Positions 17,661-24,435 of a stretch of DNA of 64,000 nucleotides are shown piece after piece. Numbering within the stretch: the stretch's first letter is position 1; each line of letters begins with the position of its first letter. The stretch comes from Microbacterium sp. VKM Ac-2923 (GTDB taxonomy: Bacteria; Actinomycetota; Actinomycetes; Actinomycetales; Microbacteriaceae). The position numbers and the translations under genes were made by a program. The notes beneath the pieces were generated by a model, which did no database searches, was not told where the DNA came from, and saw only the letters and a list, made by a program, of their open reading frames with translations. The stretch spans positions 405,715 through 469,714 of the forward strand of contig NZ_JALGRP010000001.1 of NCBI RefSeq assembly GCF_022815605.1, given 5' to 3'.

Positions 17661-18452
17661 TCAGCGCAGCAGTACCGTCCGGGTGTAGTCGTCGGTGGCG
17701 AGGTCGCCCGTGGCGACGGCGGTGACTTCCAAGGACTCCAACGACAGGGCTCCCGACAGGGTGGTGAGAAACGCCGTGTCGGCCGCGTCCCGTCCGGTCG
17801 CGATGCGCACCAGGTGGTCGCGGGGCGCCAAGCGGGTGGCATCGAGGACCTCCCATCGACCGTCGACGAACGCCTCGACCACGGCGTGGAAGTCCATCGG
17901 GTCGAGTCCCGGTGCGAACGCGGACACCAGGCGCGCCGGTACCCCGCTCGCGCGCAACAGACCGACGGTCAGGTGCGCGTAGTCGCGGCAGACACCTCGC
18001 CGTGTCCGCAGGGTGTCGACGGCGGTGTCGGTCGGGCCGCTCGATCCCGGCTCGTAGGAGAGGGTGTCCCCGACCCACGCCGTCACGCGCTTCACCGTTT
18101 CTCGCGGGGGGAGTCCCGCGAACGGCGACGCCGCGTCGTGCAGTTCGTCGGAGGGGGCGTAACGGCTCGGGCGGAGGTACCGCACCGGGTCCATTTCGTC
18201 CGAGGGCACCGGCACCGCCGGCGGCGCGACGTCCGCTCGGTAGGTGATCCGCACAGCGCCCCGCGGCAGGATCGCTCGGTGCAGTCGCGCCCCGTGCGCG
18301 TCGGCATGCTCCGTGGCGGACACCGCACGCCCATCGACCACGACCTGCAGATGCTCATCGACGACCCAGCCCTGCGCGGGCACGATCGACAGCACGACAT
18401 CGGCCTCTTCGTCGACGCGGAGGGCGATGACCGCTTGCACCGATGCGCTCAC
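17661..18452 (-). CDS. Transglutaminase-like protein
   Basis: The 263-residue product has an N-terminal beta domain followed by the transglutaminase-like core. The catalytic cysteine is in GVCRDYAH (about 154), the histidine in DFHAVVEAF (about 189) and the aspartate in LDATRLAP (about 203), so the papain-like triad is intact. Such proteins act as cysteine proteases or peptide ligases of unknown substrate. The GTG start overlaps the stop of the MarR gene (GTGA), so the two are translationally coupled. Open frame extends upstream into the MarR gene but is not used. Confidence 0.85.
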   Translation of the reverse strand: MSASVQAVIALRVDEEADVVLSIVPAQGWVVDEHLQVVVDGRAVSATEHADAHGARLHRAILPRGAVRITYRADVAPPAVPVPSDEMDPVRYLRPSRYAPSDELHDAASPFAGLPPRETVKRVTAWVGDTLSYEPGSSGPTDTAVDTLRTRRGVCRDYAHLTVGLLRASGVPARLVSAFAPGLDPMDFHAVVEAFVDGRWEVLDATRLAPRDHLVRIATGRDAADTAFLTTLSGALSLESLEVTAVATGDLATDDYTRTVLLR

Positions 18453-19042
18453 GCGGCCGCGTCCGGGGCCGTCACGGCATCGACGAGCAGTGGGGTCGGC
18501 TCGGGCGCTGGCGGGCCGACCAGGGAACAGCACGCGCTCCCGGCCGCGTCGCAGAAGTCGGCTACGGCGCACTGCATCCGATGCAGGAAAGAGATCACGG
18601 CGACGGTCTCGCTCTCGCTCATGCCCCGTGTGGCCTGCATCATGCGAGCGTGCATCGAGGAGAGTGTGTCGCGCATCTCGATCTCTGCGTGGCCCGTGGT
18701 GGAGACGAGCACCTTCCGTCGGTCCGAAGGATGCGGTCGCCGTTCGAGGTGACCCGAGCGCTCCAACCGGTCGAGAAGGGCCGTGACCGAGGCGGTCGAG
18801 ACCCCCAGGTGTCGGGCCAGATCCATCGGCGTCACCTCCCGCCCCGACGCCGATGCGCGGGTGAGGAAGCGGAGGACGAGCAGTTCGTTCTCGCCCATCG
18901 CCATCGACGATTGGGTGCGGCGGCGCATGGCCATCTCCGCGGCCCGATACGAACGCATCGCGTTCATCACGCGTGCTCCACGGTCGTCGTCGGCGCTTTC
19001 GCTGTACCAGTACGACGGAGGCGATGGGGTGTTCGTCGTCAT
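18449..19042 (-). CDS. MarR-family transcriptional regulator
   Basis: A winged-helix MarR protein of 197 residues has a recognition region VTPMDLARHLGVSTASVTAL and a wing with HPSDRRKVLV. An AGGAGAG ribosome site precedes the ATG. It is coupled to a transglutaminase-like gene downstream and diverges from a small conserved gene across an AT-rich 81-nt gap that holds a dyad. It most likely controls both directions. The C-terminal part contains the cysteine-rich stretch VADFCDAAGSACCSL, which could sense oxidation or metal (inference). Confidence 0.9.
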   Translation of the reverse strand: MTTNTPSPPSYWYSESADDDRGARVMNAMRSYRAAEMAMRRRTQSSMAMGENELLVLRFLTRASASGREVTPMDLARHLGVSTASVTALLDRLERSGHLERRPHPSDRRKVLVSTTGHAEIEMRDTLSSMHARMMQATRGMSESETVAVISFLHRMQCAVADFCDAAGSACCSLVGPPAPEPTPLLVDAVTAPDAAA

Positions 19043-19073
19043 CGTCTCTCCTAATATCTCGTTTGCCTATTCG

Positions 19074-19086
19074 CTAGTCTACCTAG
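19074..19086. promoter_or_regulatory. Candidate MarR operator in divergent promoter
   Basis: CTAGTCTACCTAG is a dyad with CTAG arms in the AT-rich divergent region between the MarR gene and the gene at 19124. A TTGCCT -35-like box at 19063-19068 on the plus strand lies just before it. Confidence 0.45.
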
Positions 19087-19123
19087 TAAGTTCTAAACCA
19101 AGCAACGAGCAGAGGGGTACATC

Positions 19124-19495
19124 ATGGCGAAGCTCTACTACGGCACTACAACCGAACCGATCACCGTCGAGGACCGAATGCTGGCACACGTGAAGGTGGT
19201 CGTCTCGACCAAGCTCCGGCGCGGTGAGAGCTTCACCCTCTCGTGGGTGCACGGGCCCGACGAACCCGTCGGTCGCTCGACCATCTGGTTGCAGCCGTCC
19301 ATTCCGTTGCGCTTCGTCTTCGACTCGGAGCAGCCCGAGACGCTGGACCAGAACCTGCTGAAGCGCATGGCCAACGACGCCAACTCGTCGCGGGGACTCA
19401 GCCTCGACATCGCGGTGGAAGACGCCGCCGCCGCCGGCGCTCCGATTGCGCAGGCCCGGTCCAAGGGTGCGCGCTCGCTCGCACGCGCGGCGTGA
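19124..19495 (+). CDS. Small conserved Microbacteriaceae protein (DUF7882-like)
   Basis: This 123-residue protein begins MAKLYYGTTTEPITVEDRML and contains GESFTLSWVHGPDEPVGRSTIWLQPSIPL in pieces that I associate with a short protein family found throughout Microbacteriaceae and often mislabelled as DNA ligase. I recall it as DUF7882, from memory only. It has no membrane helix, and the C-terminus is Ala-rich and low in complexity. It is transcribed divergently from a MarR gene and probably regulated by it. The biochemical role is unknown. Confidence 0.8.
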   Translation: MAKLYYGTTTEPITVEDRMLAHVKVVVSTKLRRGESFTLSWVHGPDEPVGRSTIWLQPSIPLRFVFDSEQPETLDQNLLKRMANDANSSRGLSLDIAVEDAAAAGAPIAQARSKGARSLARAA

Positions 19496-19578
19496 TCGCC
19501 CCCGCGGCCGCGTGGGACGTCCCCACGGAACCGATCTCGATCGTCACCGCCGAGATGCTCGATCCCACCGCACGCTGA
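19492..19578 (+). CDS. Possible 28-residue coupled ORF
   Basis: A GTG overlapping the previous stop (GTGA) opens a 28-codon frame with strong third-position GC, ending MLDPTAR. It may be a mini-gene, or a former C-terminal extension separated by a frameshift. Confidence 0.25.
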   Translation: MIAPAAAWDVPTEPISIVTAEMLDPTAR

Positions 19579-19618
19579 TCTCGCGTCGGTCGGGTCGGTG
19601 CGTATCGGGCATCGCCTC

Positions 19619-19846
19619 TCAGGACTCGGGGGTGTCGTCGCCGTCGGTCGCCGCTCCGCGTGTCGGGCGGTCCTCACGGCGAACGAGCACCGTTCCGACG
19701 ACGAACACCACCGCGGCGACGGCGAGCAACGCCACCTTCGGCGCGTTCGGTGAATCCGCCGGCAGAACAAGGGTAGGTACGGCGCAGATGACAGCGGATA
19801 CCGCGCTCGACAGAGCGCCGAGCGGCAACCGTGTGAGAGGCCTCAT
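19619..19846 (-). CDS. Small two-helix membrane protein
   Basis: The 75-residue product has two hydrophobic segments (about 12-30 and 38-56) followed by a charged tail RREDRPTRG. A strong GAGAGGAGA ribosome site lies just before the ATG. It resembles the many small hypothetical membrane proteins of actinobacteria, and no function can be given. Confidence 0.7.
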   Translation of the reverse strand: MRPLTRLPLGALSSAVSAVICAVPTLVLPADSPNAPKVALLAVAAVVFVVGTVLVRREDRPTRGAATDGDDTPES

Positions 19847-19988
19847 CCGTCTCCTCTCGCCGAGCAGGCTCGGATCAGTTTATCGAGCGTGCGCGAGGGT
19901 GTCCTAGCGCGTGATGGCCGTGTCGTCCAGCGCCGCGCGTGGGCGATCGCTCGTGGCTAGCGTGGCCCGGACCGACGAAGGGACCCCC

Positions 19989-20567
19989 GTGCGAATCAGA
20001 ACCATTCTGCCCGCGACCGCCGTTCTGCTTGCTGCGCTGGTGAGTGTGCCGTTCTCCGCCTCGGCGGCGACGCCTCCCAGCGTCGTCGGGGAGCCCTCGA
20101 CGGTGTCTCTGGGTGAGACGACGACCATCACCGCGTCCGGGTTGGGCGGGCTCGAGACGGCCACCTTCGGCATCGACGACACGGATGCCGGGGCGTTCAG
20201 CGGCGACGGAGTCGAGAGTAGCGAGACGACCGTGGCCGTGCCGGTGACGCAGGGGACAGCTGTCGTGGAGTTCACCCCCACTCGATCCGGCGACATCGTC
20301 ATCGCCGTCGGTACGGGTGAGTCCGTTCTGGCTCAGGCCACCATCGCGGTCTCGGCGGCCACCGCGGAACCGGCACCCGCCGCTCCCACCCCATCCACGA
20401 CGACCACCCCATCGGCGGGCGACGACTCCGCTCAGGCCGCGCCCGATCCCGAAGCCGAGACAGGGCGCCTCACGTTCGTGCTCATCCCGCTCATCGCCGC
20501 CGCGGTGGTGGTCGCCGGGGGCATCTTCGTGATCACCCGTGGACGGCGCAAGCGTCGCGGCGACTGA
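19989..20567 (+). CDS. Exported Ig-like protein with C-terminal membrane anchor
   Basis: A signal peptide (residues 1 to about 27, ending ASAAT) leads to one beta-rich Ig-like domain that resembles DUF-type or filamin-like repeats (about 30-125). A Pro/Ala/Thr linker and a single transmembrane helix near the end with a basic tail (RGRRKRRGD) follow. No LPXTG-like motif precedes the helix. The GTG start follows GAAGGGA. A TAGCGT -10-like box lies at 19958-19963. It should sit on the outer face of the membrane. The function is unknown. Confidence 0.75.
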   Translation: MRIRTILPATAVLLAALVSVPFSASAATPPSVVGEPSTVSLGETTTITASGLGGLETATFGIDDTDAGAFSGDGVESSETTVAVPVTQGTAVVEFTPTRSGDIVIAVGTGESVLAQATIAVSAATAEPAPAAPTPSTTTTPSAGDDSAQAAPDPEAETGRLTFVLIPLIAAAVVVAGGIFVITRGRRKRRGD

Positions 20568-20597
20568 AGACCCGCCCGCGGCTCGCCGCGAGGTCGA

Positions 20598-21536
20598 TCA
20601 GGGAACGATATAGCCCGCCGCGCGAACGAGTGCGTACCACTCCGCGCGCGTGAGACGCAGGTCGGAGCCCGCGGCCGCGTCGGTGACGCGGTCGGCGTTC
20701 GTCGTGCCGAGCACGACCTGCATGTCAGCCGGATGCCGGGTGATCCAGGCGACCGCGATGGCCAGGGGCGTCACCCCGTACGCCTCCGCCAACTGGTCGA
20801 TGACGGCGTTGAGTTCGGGGTACTCGGGGTGACCGAGGAAGACGCCCCCGCCGCCGCGGGTGCCCTGCAGTGGTGACCAGGCTTGGAGGGTGATGCCCTC
20901 GATGCGGCAGTACTCGACAAGACCTCCGCCGTCCAGAACGGAGGACTGCGTCGCACTCTCCATATTCGCGGCGATCCCCTGGACCACGACGGGCGCGTGA
21001 GCGATCGACAGCTGTACCTGGTTGGCCACGAGAGGCTGCCGGACGGCAGTGCGCAGCAGATCGATCTGGCGGGGCGTGTGATTTGACACGCCGAACGCGC
21101 GCACCTTGCCCGAGTCCTCGAGATGGTCGAAGGCGCGGGCGACTTCGGCAGGCTCGACGAGGGCGTCGGGCCGGTGCAGCAGCAGAACGTCGACGTAGTC
21201 GGTGCGCAGGGCGCGCAGCGACGCCTCCACGGACGAGACGAGGTGCTCGTACGAGAAATCGAAGAAGGGACCTTCGCGCACGATGCCCGCCTTGGTCTGC
21301 AGGCGGATCTCTCCTCGCTCGGCGTCGCTCAGTCGCAGCGCCTCGGCGAACCGCTCCTCGGCGGAGTGCAGCGAGCGCGCGTAGATGTCGGCGTGGTCGA
21401 AGAAGTCGATCCCGGCGGCGCGCGCGGAGTCGTAGAGGGCGCGCACCTCGTCGTCGGTCTTGTCGTCGATGCGCATCATGCCGGCGACGACGTTGGGGAC
21501 GGTCAGGCCGGTCGTGCCGAGGGGAACGTTTCGCAT
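20598..21536 (-). CDS. Aldo/keto reductase (YdhF-like)
   Basis: This 312-residue NADPH-dependent oxidoreductase has the catalytic tetrad visible: Asp in FFDHAD, Tyr in IYARS, Lys in LQTKAG and His in LLLHRPD. The C-terminal part has the VVLGTTN and RVTDAAAG cofactor-binding region. The overall match is to the YdhF-type subfamily of aldo/keto reductases, which reduce small aldehydes and ketones. It stands alone, and the physiological substrate is unknown. Confidence 0.92.
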   Translation of the reverse strand: MRNVPLGTTGLTVPNVVAGMMRIDDKTDDEVRALYDSARAAGIDFFDHADIYARSLHSAEERFAEALRLSDAERGEIRLQTKAGIVREGPFFDFSYEHLVSSVEASLRALRTDYVDVLLLHRPDALVEPAEVARAFDHLEDSGKVRAFGVSNHTPRQIDLLRTAVRQPLVANQVQLSIAHAPVVVQGIAANMESATQSSVLDGGGLVEYCRIEGITLQAWSPLQGTRGGGGVFLGHPEYPELNAVIDQLAEAYGVTPLAIAVAWITRHPADMQVVLGTTNADRVTDAAAGSDLRLTRAEWYALVRAAGYIVP

Positions 21537-21569
21537 GGCTCCACGTTAACCTGCGGCGCGACGGGCGGC

Positions 21570-22964
21570 TCAGTCTTGCTGACCGGATGCCGGGTCGTCC
21601 GGCGCATCGGCACCCGACACGTCGCCGGCGGGTGCGTCGGCGTCCGATCCCTCTGCACCCGGTGCGGGTGAGAGGCTGTCGTGGGCCCATGCGGGGGTTC
21701 CGCGCGGGACCGTGCGCAGGAGCTCGCTCATCTCCGTCAGGAAGCTGTCGAGCTGCTGCTGCTGCCACCGGAGGTCGCGCGCGCGGTCCTCCGCATCGCG
21801 CAGCACCCCGACGCTGTGCGCGCTGATCGTGTCGGCGATGCGCCGCGCCTTGTCGCCGGCGTCGTCGAGGATCTCGCGCGCCCGCATCTGCGCGTCGGCT
21901 TCGACCTGTTGAGCCTGCGCGCGGGCGAGGCGCTCGTAGTCGTCGGCGCGCGCACCGATCCGCCGCGCGTGCTCGAGGGCGGCGGACACCTGCTCGCTCG
22001 CGTCGGTCGTGATGCGTTCGGCGTGTGCCACAGCCTGGTTGTGCAGGACGAGGAACTCCTGCTGCGCCTCGTCCTGGCGTCGCGTGAGGGACTCCTCGAA
22101 CTCGAGCACGCGAGCGGTCATCTCGCGCACGTCACGCTCCGCCGCGGCGCGGAGTTCGCTCGTCTCGCGTGACACCATCGACCGCAGCGCCGCGGCGCCC
22201 CTCTCCGACTCGGTGCGCACGGCGACGGCCTCGCGCTCGGCCTGATCGACCCGTTCGGACGCGTGGGCGCTCTCGCGCTCGAGGCGCGCGGCATGGGCCG
22301 TCGCCTCCGTCTCGATGCGCAGACGTACCTGGTCGGCTTCATGCCGCGCCTCGGCGCGCACGCGCTCCTGCTCGGCGATGGCCTCCTCGCGCAGGGATGC
22401 CACGTCGTCGCGCGCCCCGGCGAGCAGCCGTTCGGCCTGACCGACGGCGTTCTGCACCAGCACCGATGCCTGTTCCTCGGCGACGCGGAGGATCGCGTCG
22501 AACTGCTGACGTTCCTGCGGGGTATCGGACTGCTCGCTGCGGCGAGCGGCGAACTCGCTCGACAACGCGGCGACCTGCGTCTCCGCGTCCGCCGCGCGCG
22601 CCGCGGACGCGCGCACGTCGTCGTGGAGGGCGGCGGTCGCCGCGGCGTATCGACGGGCGGCTTCTTCGAGTTCCTGGTCGTGCTCGGCCTGCTGCTGCGC
22701 GAACATCGCTTCGGCGCGCAGCTTCGCTTCGTGGGTGTCGGCTGTGGCCCGTCGCACGCGCTCGCCGAGCGCACGGACGGCGCCGTCGACCGCGTCGCGG
22801 TCGTAACCGCGGAAGCCGATCGGGAAGACCGGAGCCGATCCGTCGTCGGTGACGAGCGCGTTCAACAGCGTGTCCAGCGGCGAAGCGTCGGCAGCAGCGC
22901 CGAGCGGCCACGACGTCGGATCGCGCCGCGCGTCGCCGAGTTCGTGGGCGGTGGGCTCGATCAT
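21570..22964 (-). CDS. DivIVA-like coiled-coil protein
   Basis: This is a 464-residue cytoplasmic protein. Near residue 45 it has a DivIVA-type N-terminal motif (IGFRGYDRDAVDGAVRAL), followed by about 330 residues of almost unbroken coiled coil rich in Ala, Glu, Arg and Gln, and a disordered acidic tail. GAGGAGGT before the ATG fixes the start, although the frame is open farther upstream. By analogy with Wag31 and polar-growth scaffolds it may organise the cell pole or envelope. It is longer than DivIVA itself and is probably an additional paralogue, closer to filament-forming proteins such as FilP or Scy (inference). Confidence 0.8.
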   Translation of the reverse strand: MIEPTAHELGDARRDPTSWPLGAAADASPLDTLLNALVTDDGSAPVFPIGFRGYDRDAVDGAVRALGERVRRATADTHEAKLRAEAMFAQQQAEHDQELEEAARRYAAATAALHDDVRASAARAADAETQVAALSSEFAARRSEQSDTPQERQQFDAILRVAEEQASVLVQNAVGQAERLLAGARDDVASLREEAIAEQERVRAEARHEADQVRLRIETEATAHAARLERESAHASERVDQAEREAVAVRTESERGAAALRSMVSRETSELRAAAERDVREMTARVLEFEESLTRRQDEAQQEFLVLHNQAVAHAERITTDASEQVSAALEHARRIGARADDYERLARAQAQQVEADAQMRAREILDDAGDKARRIADTISAHSVGVLRDAEDRARDLRWQQQQLDSFLTEMSELLRTVPRGTPAWAHDSLSPAPGAEGSDADAPAGDVSGADAPDDPASGQQD

Positions 22965-23497
22965 GGGTGACCTCCTCGGTTCGGGCGTCCGTCGCGGATG
23001 TCTTCCATCTCGTCGCGGCCGACGCCCGTCGACGCGGCGGGAGGTTCGTGGGAGATGCGCGGTCCCGCGGTTGGGGTGCCGGGGCCGCGGGACCGCGCAT
23101 CGGGGGAGAACGGTCGCCTTGGGAGAGTCGAGATCTTGGGGGAGAACCACTCGACGACCGCTCGGTATCGAGATTTGCACAGCGGCCGGACACCAGCCGG
23201 TGATCCGGCGCTTTTCTCACCCGCGCTTTCGCCCGTGCCGGACGGGTGCCCGTGCCGCTGCGCGTGGCATCACCCGACGGCGATGCGAGGTGCGGGCAGA
23301 GCGAGAGCATCAAGCGGTGCGGCCCCCCGGCTCGCAGGCGACGCCTCGCTCTGCCCGCACGTCCAGCTTGGTCTCGCGCGCCGGCCCGCCGCGACGGTGC
23401 ACAGCGAAATCACCCGCACCGACGGACAGATCACCTCAGGCCGCCGGCGACGCCAGAAGGAGACGATAGGGTGGCCGAGCCCCACCAGGAGGAGCCG
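22965..23497. other. 533-nt non-coding gap with long inverted repeat
   Basis: I find no convincing gene between the divergent DivIVA-like and DUF998 genes. The stretch carries a perfect 16-bp inverted repeat (23290-23305 and 23345-23360) around a 39-nt loop, and a TAGGGT -10-like box at 23467-23472 that would serve the downstream gene. Confidence 0.5.
23290..23360. repeat. Inverted repeat, 16-bp perfect arms
   Basis: The arms 23290-23305 and 23345-23360 are exact reverse complements separated by 39 nt. They lie about 140 nt upstream of the DUF998 gene, with no adjacent gene end to explain a terminator. Confidence 0.7.
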
Positions 23498-24187
23498 ATG
23501 ACCGACACCCTCGAGCGGCCCGCCGATACGCGAGCCGGGCGCGCTGTCAGCCGCTCGACGCGGTTGGCCCTGATCGGCGGGATCTCCGCCTTCGCGAGTG
23601 CCGGACTCATCTGGATCTGCCGCGCGGCGGATCCCCACGTTCATTACGTCAGCCAACTCGGAGCGACGGGCATGCCGACGGCACCCGTGTTCAACCTCGC
23701 TCTGCTCCTGCTCGCCGTGGCCACGGTCCTCGTCGATCGCGCGACGATCGCGCGCGGCGCGGGCTTCGTGGCCGGATGGCCGGTCGCCACGACGCTGCTG
23801 CTGTGCGGTCTGTGCTTCGGAGTGGCATCCGTCATCACGTGCTCACCGGGCTGCCCCGTTCCGTTCACCCCCGGTGCCCTCCCGCAAGATCTCGTCCACA
23901 TCTCGTTCGCGGTCCTGGGCTTCGCGCTCGCCCTGGTGGCCATGGCCCAGGTGGCGGCTCTCCGTCGTCGGCCGTGGATGCGCGCGGCGAGCGTCATCAC
24001 GTTGGTCGCGGTGGGTGCCACCTCTCTCACCGGAGCGATGATCGCCCTCTTCCGTGGCGACACGGTCCTGGGGGGCAACCTGGAATTCACCGCCGCCACA
24101 CTCGCCATCGCGTGGTTCGGAGTCTTCGGCCTGCAGGTCGCCGCCGACAACCGGGCGACGACACGACGCGACGTGTCGGCGCCATGA
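23498..24187 (+). CDS. DUF998 family integral membrane protein
   Basis: The 229-residue product has about six transmembrane helices and the general layout of DUF998 proteins, including a conserved SQLGA stretch after the first helix and a cysteine-containing loop (ITCSPGCPVPF). An AGGAGGAG ribosome site precedes the ATG. The stop overlaps the start of the next gene (ATGA), so the two form a coupled pair. The function is unknown. Confidence 0.82.
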   Translation: MTDTLERPADTRAGRAVSRSTRLALIGGISAFASAGLIWICRAADPHVHYVSQLGATGMPTAPVFNLALLLLAVATVLVDRATIARGAGFVAGWPVATTLLLCGLCFGVASVITCSPGCPVPFTPGALPQDLVHISFAVLGFALALVAMAQVAALRRRPWMRAASVITLVAVGATSLTGAMIALFRGDTVLGGNLEFTAATLAIAWFGVFGLQVAADNRATTRRDVSAP

Positions 24188-24435
24188 GTCGTCGTCGAGG
24201 CACTGACAGTGCGCCCGCCCGTCTGGGGCGGCTGCGTCGGGTGGCGGGGTGGGTGATTCCGCTGGCGTCGTTCGTCGTCATCCTCTTCGTGCTCCGCGGG
24301 GCCGGGGTGCCCCTGTCGGTGCCGGGAGTGATCGTGGTCGTGGTCCTGCTGGCCGTGGCGCGCATGATCGTGGGGCGGTCGCGACGAGGCCGCCGCGACC
24401 GCCCCACGATCACCCCTCCGGATCGCTCTCGATGA
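24184..24435 (+). CDS. Small two-helix membrane protein overlapping the LuxR gene end
   Basis: The 83-residue protein has a basic N-terminus, two hydrophobic helices (about 23-40 and 46-64) and a basic tail. It starts at an ATGA overlap with the DUF998 gene. Its last 26 bp overlap the 3' end of the convergent LuxR-type gene. A 19-bp perfect hairpin lies inside its coding region, so its tail is largely dictated by the hairpin. No family is recognised. Confidence 0.65.
   Translation: MSRRRGTDSAPARLGRLRRVAGWVIPLASFVVILFVLRGAGVPLSVPGVIVVVVLLAVARMIVGRSRRGRRDRPTITPPDRSR
24365..24412. terminator. 19-bp perfect hairpin shared by two convergent genes
   Basis: Arms 24365-24383 and 24394-24412 are perfect reverse complements with a 10-nt loop. 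The hairpin lies within the end of the plus-strand membrane gene, and its right arm includes the stop codon of the minus-strand LuxR-type gene. It probably terminates transcription in both directions. Confidence 0.75.
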
